Positions 24,301 through 36,018 of a stretch of 64,000 nt of DNA are shown one piece after another; the stretch's first letter is position 1; each line of letters starts with the position of its first letter. Source of the DNA: Scleropages formosus (taxonomy: Eukaryota > Chordata > Actinopteri > Osteoglossiformes > Osteoglossidae); assembly GCF_900964775.1 (NCBI RefSeq), contig NC_041827.1:14080001-14144000 (forward strand). The letters run 5' to 3'. The position numbers and the translations under genes are program-made. The notes beneath the pieces were generated by a model. That model was not told the DNA's origin and did no database searches. It saw only the letters and a list, made by a program, of their open reading frames with translations.

Positions 24301-25089
24301 ATTTTTCAGAAAAATTTTGCAAAAAGTCCCGAGTGGTACCCAGCGTTCATTTTTGCATAGTTTCTGGTTTCGCCGCTTAATTTGATCCTTTTTCTTTGCT
24401 GGAAAGGACCGCGTAAGGTTACGTTTAATTTTCTTCTCTCTTGTTTTTGAAGACACCCATCCTGGTCAGACTGACCGCTACTAGTTCGACGCAGGCGAGA
24501 GCTGTGAAACGCGCGGAGTTTGCGGGAAACTCTTAGAGTGCCTGCGAAATCCGGAGAGCAAAGCATTTTGTCACAGAACCAAGGAAAGATGGCTGAATTA
24601 TAAGAGGGATTACATGGCCAGGCGGAGAATATTAATTCCGCCTCTTGCAGAGCACCAGCATTCACTTAATAACAGTGTAAGTCCAAGTTCTTCATTCAGC
24701 TCCGCTGTCTCTCAACTAATATTCCATTATCAGCAGCTCCAGAGCTGCTCTAATAGGATCAGCAGGTTTAACTTGTCACACACACTAAGCCCCCAGACCT
24801 CTATCCTTACACACTTTGACTTTGCGGTGCATATTCTGATGCAAGAGCAAAAGGTAAGACGTCCGCCCTCGGCGGCCCCCGCCTTGTGCTGCTCCTTCAT
24901 TCGTACTGCTCGCCGTATCCGTTTCATGTAAAATGTCGCGTGCCGCTGTCAAGAACATAGCGAAAATATCCTATTAACCTCCCAGAAGGACAATACAGCC
25001 ACTGAACTGTTGTCATGTGAGTGACTTTCGAAATCGGGTAGCAGTATATTTCATTACTGATGTTTTGGAAATTTTTATAAGGTGTTTTT
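21319..25089. other. Intergenic, no gene seen
   Basis: Mostly unique sequence between the convergent psmf1 and tmem74b genes. It holds T/A homopolymers, an ATT/GAT trinucleotide run (about 22200-22231), and a SINE-C copy with an ATCC run (23936-24290). Frames are short and match nothing I know. A CpG-enriched patch at about 24470-24600 could be regulatory, but shows no exon. Confidence 0.4.
23936..24290 (-). repeat. SINE-C type repeat with ATCC microsatellite
   Basis: (ATCC)n at 23936-23958, then AACCTAGCAGGGTTGTGGTG, CCGGACGGGATGCCAGTCCG and TTTGGACTGTGGGAGGAAAC. The two halves of this old fish repeat are both present here. Confidence 0.75.
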
Positions 25090-25243
25090 TTTTGTTTTAC
25101 ACTGATTTACCCATTTATACAGTACAGTATTCTCATTGTATCAAATTAGGATAAGTAACTCGATCAAGGGTACTACAACAAGGGTCAGATTCAAATATAT
25201 GTACCTTTCGATTACCATGCTGCTGCACTACCTGGTGCCACAC
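25090..25243 (-). repeat. SINE-B copy, degraded
   Basis: TTACCCATTTATACAGTACA and GATAAGTAACTCGATCAAGG on the plus strand are the complement of the SINE-B middle. Confidence 0.7.
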
Positions 25244-25487
25244 ACATATGTATGTTAGATATTTTGCTGTATTAGATGTTCTTCAGATGCATAAAATACA
25301 TTTTCCGCATATCAGGCTGCTAACGGAATAAAGCCTCAAAACCTGATTAGTAACATTCACAGTTCAATAAACTGGCAGTATATTATCATGTCAAAAAAAA
25401 ATCAGCGGAACTGTTAATACGAACACTCCAGCCAGGGAAAAAAAGACTACTTTCTTTTAAAAACAACAACAAAACAACAAAAAAAAG

Positions 25488-28374
25488 TTTATTTTTGCCA
25501 CATTTAAATTACTTTAAAAATGCTATACGTACCGTCCATACAGAATACATATTTACTTTTAAATTCAAGATTTCACCACATCTTTTTACAGTTCACATGC
25601 AACATTGATCGATGTCCTTCTAACAACCCTTAGGATTACATTTTAGTTGATCAACCACTTCGAAATTACACGAACGTCACCGGCTCATTGTGCTGTCTTA
25701 AAAAAAGGACATAAATTGTGGGTAACAATCTCTATTGACCAGAGAGAGATATAGAGGCACTGAAGCACCTGTACATACATTAGCTGTGCTGTTGGTTGTA
25801 AATGTTTGTTTAGTTTTTTTTTTTTCTTTTTAAATGTGCATTAAGATCTGCAGTACAAATGATATATTTTACAGAGCAGGTACAAGCGCACGTGTACAAA
25901 GATCGACTCGCCGGAGTCATATGTACCTCGGCAGACTTGCGAGGGCGAACGGCTGAACGTTTGATTTTGTCAGCCGTCTCCAGCCAGAGTCAAGGCGTTT
26001 GGAGTTTGCTCTGTGTTTTCGACAGACGGAAAAGGTGACGCCAAACATACGCCAACAACCCAGAACACATGGTGACCGATAAAAGTAGTTCCGGCGTGAA
26101 TGTCCTGTGGAGATAGTGTGACAACGAAATGCACATGCACATCCAACTCAGTCGTTACAAAACGCCTCCTATGTATAGATAAGTATATATAATCAAGCTT
26201 CATGTAACAGGATCACACACCAGTACAAAACCAATATTACTCAGACCTTTTGGATATATTGGATTTGTTTACAGACTTTGGGGTAAATTACATTCATTCA
26301 TTATTTTTAGCAATATATAAAAAAGCTGTCTAATGGCAAGGGGCATTTTTTGTCATGGAAAAAGGTAAACATTTATATCACTTACTGTCTACAGTATTTT
26401 TCTTATTTTTTTGTTTTATAACGTTGGATGAAGACGTCACAGATGAAGTGTTTTAACATCAGACACAATAAAACTGCAGAAAACAGTCAGTCGCAGCATA
26501 AAGCTGTTTGCCCTTTACCTTCATTGATGACCAGTTTAAGGCAGCGAAACTTTTACCAGCAAAATGTTGTTGTTACATTAAATGAAACACCTGGAAAAAT
26601 AAGTACATAGAAGAATTGGGCAGCAATAGGTAACATTTTAATACACTGTGCACCTGCAGTCTACCAAGTCACACCTGTCTAACAGTATGGTCTCAATAAC
26701 TACTTTTACTCATAAAACAGTAAAAATGAGCAGGCAAAACTTGACCGGCATCAGCTGTGCCGTCACCTCTGTGTGCTTTCTTGGGAAAAACGTGTTTCAT
26801 TGAGTCTGGTTATAGGGTTACTGACACATATCGATAACTACTCTCTCCCTCCTACGCAAACCAGTACCGTTAGTTCATTTTTGTCTGTGCTTGTTTGTTT
26901 CGGCGTGACCCATTTCCCGAAAACCCAAATACTATTCCTACATCTTCCTACTTTGTGTGCTTTATTTAGTCCTTATTATATTTCTCAATTTACTTTGGCT
27001 TCTTCTCAGTCTCAGATGGCAGTGTTGTGAGTCAGCATATGCCCATACACACACACACACACACGCATTGTCTGAAACCGCTAGTCCCGAGCAGGGTCGC
27101 GGTGAACCGGAGCCTAACCCGGCAACACCGGGTGCAAGGCCGGAGGGGGGAGGGGACGCACCCAGGACGGGACGCCAGTCCATCACAAGGCACCCCAAGC
27201 GGGACTCAAACCCCAGACCCACCGGAGAGCAGGACCTGGGCCATCCCACTGCGCCACCATGCCACCCTCAACATATGCACTTTTGTCTTATTTAAGTAAG
27301 ATTAAGCCGGTCTGGTTAGGCATTATATTTATGTGTACACTGTATCGCTTAGACTGTTGCTTTTTTCAATGTGTAACGAAGCCCAGCAACATCTTTATCA
27401 GAGGCTTTCAGTATTCCTAACCACTAAAAAGTTCCAAAGATGCTTAAAAGGTTCCCTTTATTGTGATGCATAGGCTGTAAGGAGAAGGTTCATGTTATGT
27501 AAGTACGGTGGAAGCATTAGTCCTTGTTCTTGACTCTGTGATGGTGTCTTTTTCATATTTCCTAAACGCACCGTGGTTTCGGAGGCCGCGCCGTCTCCAG
27601 CCCTAATTTCTGCACTAGATCCAGAGACGCTGTTGTGGTGAAACCGAATCTTCCCTCGCTTTTAGGGCACTGGAGAGAAAGAATGTGAACGAAGGTCACC
27701 CTGCCGTAATATTCGAGCGGCCCGCTAGAGACTTGACGTCGTCTTGCTAAACATGTCATGACGGCGTAACAAAAAAACCTGCTGGTTCTGAAGAGATTCC
27801 AGGGTGATGCTACATTTAAATATAGGTTATTTCTTGGCGTTACAAAAGCAAATGCCAGAGCCCAGCGTCGTCAGACTTTAATGTGGGAAATATATTCCTT
27901 GCTTCAGACATTTTACGCAGTGGATTTGTTATTTTTTTTCCTTTAAGGCATATCGTAACTTTACATAATAACGAAACATGGACTATTGAACATTTGCCCA
28001 TATACATAATGTGAGATACAATGCTGTATACTGACGTACTCTCACTTCTTGAGAAAGCAGCAAGTAGCAATCTATTTGCAGCATTTTCAATCATACCATA
28101 ACTTCAGCCAGAGTGCTCGTTGTGCTTCGTACAAAGTCCTCCGGAATTTGTACGGTGAAAGCTGTCGTGTGTGTGGGTGCGTGTGTCTTTGGGAGTACCG
28201 GGCTGAGGCAGGAGTGAGTTAACCTATACTAGAGAGTCCCTTTCGAAAGTCCGTTTCATGTCAGAGCCGTGGTTTCCTTCACTTTATTCTTCTTTCGAGC
28301 CCTTCAACACCCAGCTTTGAGCTGTGCTGCCGGAGGAGTTGTGCTGTTGCCGCTGTGCCGAAGCAGCGTTCGGC
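25488..28374 (-). other. tmem74b 3' UTR, with alternative poly(A) sites, and flank
   Basis: Minus-strand AATAAA signals (plus-strand TTTATT) are at 28283-28288, only about 90 nt after the tmem74b stop, at 27457-27462 and at 25488-25493. The last would give a 2.9 kb 3' UTR that includes a SINE-A copy. Which is used cannot be told from sequence. No other gene is visible. Confidence 0.4.
27036..27278 (-). repeat. SINE-A copy with target-site duplication
   Basis: Minus-oriented SINE-A with its (CA)n end at about 27047 and A-box end near 27268. CATATGC flanks it at 27036-27042 and 27272-27278. Confidence 0.88.
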
Positions 28375-29124
<750 letters not shown>

Positions 29125-29599
29125 CTAGTCATTCCGTGGAAACAAACTCCCGTCCTTCATTCCTCCATGGACCAAAGCCTAAAAAAGCAGATCACACAGC
29201 GGCAGTGGGCAAACGCAAAGTCGACCACACTCCAACGTAAGAGCTGACACAGTTCTGAGGGACTGAACCCAATTTCTTTCCTGCTATATTTGAAATCGGT
29301 GTTGCAGTGCGAAAGGAAGCAGGAGGCACATGGTGCTGAAGGTCCGTCCTGCTCTTCCCGACAGTTCATTAACCTTGTCTGCCGAGGAGCAGCGCTGCGT
29401 GTCTCACCATCTCACTCCTGAAGACACATCAGGATCATAGGTACAGCTCCGTCCCCTCTCTCTTTCAGCAGCGGTCACTTTTTTGCGTTTATTTTATGTA
29501 TCAATACACAAGATGTCTTTTTCCTTTTTTTTAACGTTCCCAGTATATTGGATCGCTTTTATCCGTGCAGTGTATGGAACTAAGAGCGCTCTGGCTGCA

Positions 29600-30410
29600 A
29601 TACAGACGCTCGGCTCGGCTGTAGCAGTTTACCGTGACCGCGTCCATCACGTCCCCCCGTTACACCTCCGTTACCCCCCAGCCCAGGTCTCCCGCTGTCA
29701 CGAGCCGTGTGCTACAAGCCCTCGGACCCCCTTCAGCGACGACCATGGCCGCACGGTCCGCAGGATCGCATCACGAAGCGCAGCGAATGCCGAGTTAACG
29801 GGCGGGAGGGAGCGCGCGCCCGGCGATCGCACACCTCTAACCCTCGGAGCGCGCGCGTGCGAACCCGCATTGAAAACTTCACCGAAATTATCCGCGAAAC
29901 GTAATCGCGTCAAACGCCTCGTAATGCGCGGATTTTTTTTTTTTTGTCCCCCGTCACCCAGACCTCACAGCAAGGCGATAAAACCCCCCCAGGATGACCT
30001 TGATCCCGATTTACCGCCGCGCTTTCGGCGCTCGCGCGGACATTGTGGACGATCCGCGCGCATTTAACGAGAAACGAGAGATGAGCGAAGAGGCGGAAAT
30101 CGCGCCGTAATGCGGCGAAAACGGAACGGCGAAAGCGAGAAGGTGCGGGCTCACCTGCGGCTGCGGGTGGTGCTGACCGTGCGGCGCGCTGGTCGTCGTC
30201 GGTGCTGATGCTGACAGCAGAGCAGCAGAGGCAGAGCTGAAGGGATGCGGGATGATGATGCTGCCGGGAGGGAGACCCTGGAGAAGGCGCTCAGGAGTGA
30301 GAGAGCAGCCATGCGCGAGCACACAGACACGGAACACACAGCCAAGACACAGAACACACACAGCACTCTGACTCAGTGCGTGACAGTTTACCCCGATCTG
30401 CTTGCAGCCA
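29600..30410 (-). promoter_or_regulatory. CpG island and 5' exon of tmem74b
   Basis: The most CpG-dense stretch of the window. It contains the untranslated exon of tmem74b (about 30155-30370, donor CAG|GTGAGC). Long open frames here on both strands follow from GC content and resemble no protein I know. Confidence 0.6.
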
Positions 30411-30454
30411 GGTGATGGACGAGCGGGACACGACCAGTCCCCCCCCCTCTACAT

Positions 30455-30628
30455 TATCTACATATTATTATTCATGTGTCTGACTCCATGTCCAAGGCGA
30501 CTTATATAATGTTAGGATAACGAACTTTACATTGATGTACCCATTTATACAACAATTTCATTTGTACTGCATCGGTACCTTGATTAAGAACAACACAGCA
30601 GGAGGGGCGTTCAGAGCCGAGGCCGATC
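30455..30628 (-). repeat. SINE-B copy, degraded
   Basis: Complement of the SINE-B tail (TCCAAGGCGACTTATATAAT) and middle (TGTACCCATTTATACAAC) upstream of tmem74b. Confidence 0.7.
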
Positions 30629-32916
30629 AGAACACCAGCAGGTTACTGCCCTGAAGCCAGCCCCGCACCACCTGCTGCCCCCCAGACCTCTTGCCATGTG
30701 TGAAAATAGGGTGTGTAAAAGGTTCCCGTCACTCCATTCTGGGCATCGTGTCAGAAAGATCGTGTTGAAAGGTCCTGCACAAGTGCTCTTACAGAAATAC
30801 AACCCAGAACCCCTGGCGATCGTGTCTGCGGAAGACTGCCCCCTATGGGTGGAAAACGACGCTACAGCTGATAAGCCCCCGATGCAGGTGTCATGATGCT
30901 TGTGAAAGTGTCTGTTTACTCAAGTTATTTACGGTAAATCTTACACCCCCAGGTTAATCAGCTTCTTACACATTTCATTTCGTACGTTTACAAGGCAAAC
31001 TATGTGGTACGATGCCAACTGTGGAAGGCAGGCAGTCTTTATTCTTGTGATAATCAGATGCATATTTACATCAAACAGTCCAGCAAGGGCATTATTTTTA
31101 AAAAGCCACATTATCAGCTATTAATCCATAGAAATGCACAAAGTGGCACATGTGATAGCAATGCCAGAGGACGTGTTAAATTGGTTACACATAATTCAGC
31201 ATGAACGCCTTAACATCTGCTGGACTATAATATTTTAATATGTAAAAGGGTCTCAAGGCATTTCTCAACAACTGAAAATCATTTACAGTGCTCTTTCATA
31301 TCTTTATGTAACATGCTTCACTGGAAATATATTATCAAACTACAAAATTGCTACTATAAAATGTGTAGAAAATACAGCGATTAAGTGTGAAAAATAATCC
31401 TTGGCCATTTAGCAGTGATCACATCTTCATCAAACAGTTATTAAGCAGACCTCTTTAACAGAGGTAAAAATACAGTACACTATTGACATCAACAGTGCTC
31501 ACTGTCTTTGGAGTTTAATGAACAGCAATAACAAGCAAGCCCCTGAAGACTCTGATAGACTCTCTGTTTAAAGCAGTTTTATCACTCCAGCCCTGACAGG
31601 TATTCAAATAGACAGGAACCTGACAGGCAGTCAAAGGGACTCATTCTCCTGGAGACAGTAGGAAGTATGATTACCATGGTAACCTAGGTTGTGCTGCAAA
31701 TGTTTCTGTAAGAAGACAGGAAATACAGTCTTAATTTGGATTCAAAAGTGAGATCTTACATTTCATTGAGTTTTTGGTGTGGTGGACTTTCTACCAGGTT
31801 AAAACCATGACTTTAACGCTAATCTGTTCTATGTAGTCACTGTGTTATCAATCATGTTATTTGTTTGCTTTGGGCCTTTAAAAACCTCCAAAAACATGCT
31901 TACAGTTTGGGAGAAGGGTGGCAACAGTTTTTTTTTAAAGCACGTTCCTGAAAAGACACCGGAATCTTGCAAGAAAAAAACTGTTTGGCTTATTTTCTCA
32001 TTTATATCACAAAGATAACACCACCCACTCTTTTTCAGCTCTGTCTACAAAAGTTCCAGTCCACAAATGTTGAAAATAATCACCCCCAGAATTTTTCCTG
32101 AGGACTGGCCCATTTCAAAGAAATTGGTTCATTTCTCAGTCTACAGCAAATAAGGAGTACAGAAACATGGTGGAATTGCCATGGAAACCATGAGGGATCT
32201 GGCTAATGCTATGCATTATTTATACAAAGCCTTTACACAAGCAGATTTCTCTTTCTTTTCTGTTTTGTATTGTACTATCACAATTTTTTAAAATTCACAT
32301 TTAATTATTTAACCAATGTAACTTGTCTCTTTTACAGTTTGCTTTGATTTGCACTGTCAGTTAAGCACTATCAAAGTCGGTGTAGATTTGTTAGGGGTTT
32401 TTTTGATGTAAATAGAGTAACTGACAAAAGTATTGTAAAAGCGGTGCTTGGACGCAATACGCAGAAGGTGGTACATTCAAGATTTGTATTTTTTAACAGT
32501 AGAACACAATTCACTACTGGAGATCAACAGTTGGTGGTTAAATGTGGTTAAGGACACACACTTAATCTTATGGATACCAGTTCAGTTGCATTGTGGGCTT
32601 TGCTATCATATTCAGCATGACATTTAAGCGAAATTGCTCAAGTTATCAAATACAGTGCTGCATAAATGGTTAAAAGGGTGAGACGTTTTGGATAAAAGTG
32701 TTGAATTAGTAATGATAAATAATGCACAACATTAAAATGTCTTGTATTTACTGTGTTTTTGCAAATTAAAGTATTTAGAGGAAAAACACAGAAACAAGAT
32801 GGATCATTCTGATTTTATAATTCAAACTGACAACACAAATATTGTACTGTTGTCATCTCTATACACCACAAACACGGGGGGTGGGGGGGGGGGGTGTTTG
32901 ATCTGTATATACACAG
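30629..32916. other. tmem74b-blcap spacer with possible enhancer
   Basis: Repeat-free, AT-rich unique sequence with no exon that I can see. The part from about 31480 to 32240 stands out for two palindromic X-box-like sites (about 31671-31683 and 32175-32189). Confidence 0.4.
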
Positions 32917-33125
32917 GGCAGCTGCTAGTGCAGTCATTAGAGCTGCTGCTTTTGATCCAAAGTTTGCAGGCTCAAATCCCACCTCCAACTGTAGTAACCT
33001 GGACTAAGGTACTTACCCAGAATTGCTCCAGTAAAATATTGACTGACTGAATAAATGAGTAAATAATTGTAAGTAGCTTAACATTTTAAATTGCACTGGA
33101 GGAAAAATATGAGATAAATGTAATA
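32917..33125 (+). repeat. SINE-B copy
   Basis: GGCAGCTGCTAGTGCAGTCA head, CAGGCTCAAATCCCACCTCC, and tail TGGAGGAAAAATATGAGATAA. A G-rich run (about 32875-32895) precedes it. A short SINE-C piece follows at about 33215-33290. Confidence 0.8.
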
Positions 33126-33290
33126 TAATGTATATGTGGAGCATTCAGTGTCAGAAGTATAATGTCATAATAATGTCACAAGCATAATGTCTTCAAAGTA
33201 TCTGAGCTGTATGTTCAGCTGTAGGTTCAAATCCTGCGCCGGCTGTGGAGAGTTTGCATGTTCTCCCTGTGTTTGCAATCCAAACGCATG

Positions 33291-34249
33291 CATGGAAAAA
33301 GACAATGGTAAACTACTTCCATACCCTCTTTTACCATGAAAACCACATGAATGGTCACTATGAGTTGAAGATGATTTAACGCACTTATCCCACATACCCT
33401 ATGAGAAAACAGACATTTACTCCATCTAATTACAATATTGCATACATTTGATTAACAAACAAACAAGGGTTTGATGACTGACACTGTAATTCAATTGCGC
33501 GGGAAAAGCCGCAGGTTTTCTTGGAGGAGGACGCAGCTAAAGACATTTAAAGTGTGGCATCTGAAAAAGTGACATTTTCCTGACAATGCAGAAGGTTCCA
33601 GCCGACAAATTGCTCCAATTTCCCTTTTAATATTGAGGCAAAGTTAACTTCCACCCCACATATAGTATATGGAATTAACCATTTAAAGAGTTTTAGCACA
33701 AGGGACAAAGGTGGACTTGCTGGATTTTGAAATTCACAAATTCTATGAAACATATCAACAGTTCTAACATTGGCACAAACTGTATATATATATACAGTAT
33801 ATGCATGTAGTGTACACACTGCATTCAAATCTCATAAGAATATATTATAATTTACTAAAAATGCTAAAATAAATGCCTGATACTCATTTTATGAATGGTG
33901 ATTGAATTATACTTTTACAATCAACATATAGAACCCAGCTTCCTAACAGCATTCAAAATGCATAACAAGAAAACAAAGCTGTGAAATATTTAATAAGTGT
34001 TAATTCCTTAGTCTGTCTGTGCGATAAAAGATGGAGTCACACTCAGTCAGTCAGTGTCTTACAACGACAAAGTGTACGGTGAACAATACAATGCTCTGGC
34101 TTTGGGATTATAGAAGAACATCCTTTGCGGACAAGGGCACATAAAATATACGGACAGAATATTGATGTTTTCCATAACAAACTATTATATTCACTCCGGC
34201 TTGTTTAATAATTTCCTCTCATCACACAACCGATACTGCAAGTCTAAGC
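33291..34249. other. blcap upstream flank, no gene seen
   Basis: AT-rich unique sequence with a short TATA-type microsatellite near 33780-33805. No exon recognised. Confidence 0.35.
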
Positions 34250-34480
34250 CTATGCCACCATACTTCCGGTTCCACGTGAACGCGCACGAGTGCGACTTAT
34301 ATCGATGTCTCGAAGCACCGTCATTAGGGCTGCTGGTGAGTCACGGGGTCGCGCGTTCCAGATGTAGACATTTTAAATCATCTCTCTACTGTGGCACGAG
34401 TTTCTGAGTAATCTGTGACGCCAGTGAGGTCAGACGATTGGTCCGCTTGCCACAGTAGCCCAGTGCTACGCCGCTTCGAC
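34250..34480 (+). promoter_or_regulatory. Likely blcap promoter and 5' untranslated exon
   Basis: A CpG-richer patch with an ETS-like CTTCCGG, an E-box CACGTG and a strong donor (GCTGCTG|GTGAGTC near 34335). It lies 1.4 kb before the blcap coding exon, whose acceptor is near 35691 (CCTTTCTTCAG). The exon is inferred, not proven. Confidence 0.4.
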
Positions 34481-35427
34481 ATCTGCACCTATTATAAGTA
34501 TTAATCTCTCAACCCTTAGATAAGATTTGCATGAAATTATACAATTATAATTTATTCCGACCTATATTTTATGGGCTTTACACGGCTGTTGTGTTGTTGT
34601 AATTAATCACTGCGCGTGATCAAGTTTTTAAACAGGCACTTGTGTTGGACGCCTGTTGTGTGGCTCTGCGGGTCCTGATGTAATAGAGCAAGGTTCTCCG
34701 ACTGAAGCTGAGAGGAAAAGAACAGCAATGGAGGCAGATAGTTTGTGTAGAAGCAACTGAGCTCCAGTAATGGCAGGTTTGTCGCTGCCACGTAAATTGT
34801 GATTCTCATAAGGCAGGGGTTCGACAGTGAGATGGTCGAGGCAAAAAAACAGTTGCCCCCTTTCTGAATTCCCGTTATAACACGTTAAGTGCTGTGTTGG
34901 TGCGTTAGCTGTTAGCTTAGCTTCTTCACAACAGCCGACATAACTAATTATGTTGGTGATACAATACTGTTAGCGTGTATGTGTAGTAAGATACCTAAGC
35001 GACATGTTGGTGTTGGCTGATAATTTCTATGATGTTTCTGAAAGTAAAGGCAATCCTGTTGCGTCGTGGTTTTCGTGTCGGTTATGTTTAGCTACTCTCT
35101 CTGCGACGGTGTTTTCTCGTGGCCTCATCATCATGACATGATGATCATGATGATGCTGCTTTCCAGCTTTGTTAAAAAAAAAAAAAAAACAGTTAATTCT
35201 TTTCAATACTATAGTCTAGAAATGTCGGCGAAATTGTGCGTTTTTTTTGACGAGCGTTACTTAGATGCATAAATCAAATGGAAAAACTAAGTGGTTAAGA
35301 TGTTAGGTGATGTAAGAGTAACTTGCCATTTATTTCTCCTAAAAATTCAACATTTTGTTGAAATTGTACTGTATTTGTAACATACTGCCTTTTACTAAGT
35401 TTTGTACTTTGTTTTACTAATTTTGGA

Positions 35428-35575
35428 CAGCTAGTAGGTAGCGTAGAGCTGCTGGTGTCTTTGGACCCAAAGGTCACAGGTTTGAATCTCACCTTTGCTC
35501 CAGTTGGTAGTTTAACACAGTGACTGTAATTCACTTTGGAGAAAAGTGTCAGCTGAATGAATGAATGTGTGTTAT
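35428..35575 (+). repeat. SINE-B copy with internal deletion, in the blcap 5' intron
   Basis: Head GGTAGCGTAGAGCTGCTG, CCCAAAGGTCACAGGTTTGA, tail CACTTTGGAGAAAAGTGTCA, with the middle missing. Confidence 0.75.
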
Positions 35576-35754
35576 AATTTTGTATAGTTTTTTTTAATAT
35601 ATATATATATATATAATATGAATTTTTTTTTTTTTTATTTATAAATTTAGGCCTCACCTGAAGCATAAACAGCCATCAGCCCTTTCTTCAGCTGCGGTGT
35701 CAGCATCCCTGTAAATCTTCGGTTTGAACGCAGCGTGGACACCTTTCAGGGACA

Positions 35755-36018
35755 ATGTACTGTCTTCAGTGGTTGCTTCCGGTTCTCCTCATCCCCAAAC
35801 CTTTGAACCCAGCCTTGTGGTTCAACCACTCGATGTTCATGGGGTTCTACCTACTCAGCTTTCTCCTGGAAAGGAAGCCATGTACCATTTGTGCCTTGGT
35901 GTTCTTGGCAGCCTTGTTCCTCATCTGCTATAGTTGCTGGGGGAACTGCTTCCTGTATCACTGCCACGGTTCTCCGCTGCCGGACTCTGCACATGACCCC
36001 AGCATCGTGGGTACCTAA
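35755..36018 (+). CDS. blcap: Bladder cancer-associated protein (BLCAP), single coding exon
   Basis: An 87-residue protein, the same length as human BLCAP and nearly identical. It starts [20 protein letters not shown] and has [38 protein letters not shown], and the end [10 protein letters not shown]. From memory, differences from human are limited to Asn for Ser in the WF-HSMF segment and a few residues near the C-terminus. Two membrane helices (about 19-39 and 43-63) with a cysteine-rich link are visible. In mammals BLCAP restrains growth and is a classic target of A-to-I RNA editing at Tyr2, Gln5 and Lys15; all three editable adenosines (TAC, CAG, AAA) are here. The intronless coding exon begins shortly after an acceptor near 35691. 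No NNAT-like gene is nested in its intron. Confidence 0.98.
   Translation: MYCLQWLLPVLLIPKPLNPALWFNHSMFMGFYLLSFLLERKPCTICALVFLAALFLICYSCWGNCFLYHCHGSPLPDSAHDPSIVGT

Noticed and set aside
29483-30067. 194-codon plus-strand frame in the CpG island
   Set aside because: Arginine/proline-rich composition follows from GC content; no recognisable domain or splice context.
34336-35690. A nested imprinted NNAT gene in the blcap intron
   Set aside because: NNAT is a mammalian feature; no frame here resembles it.
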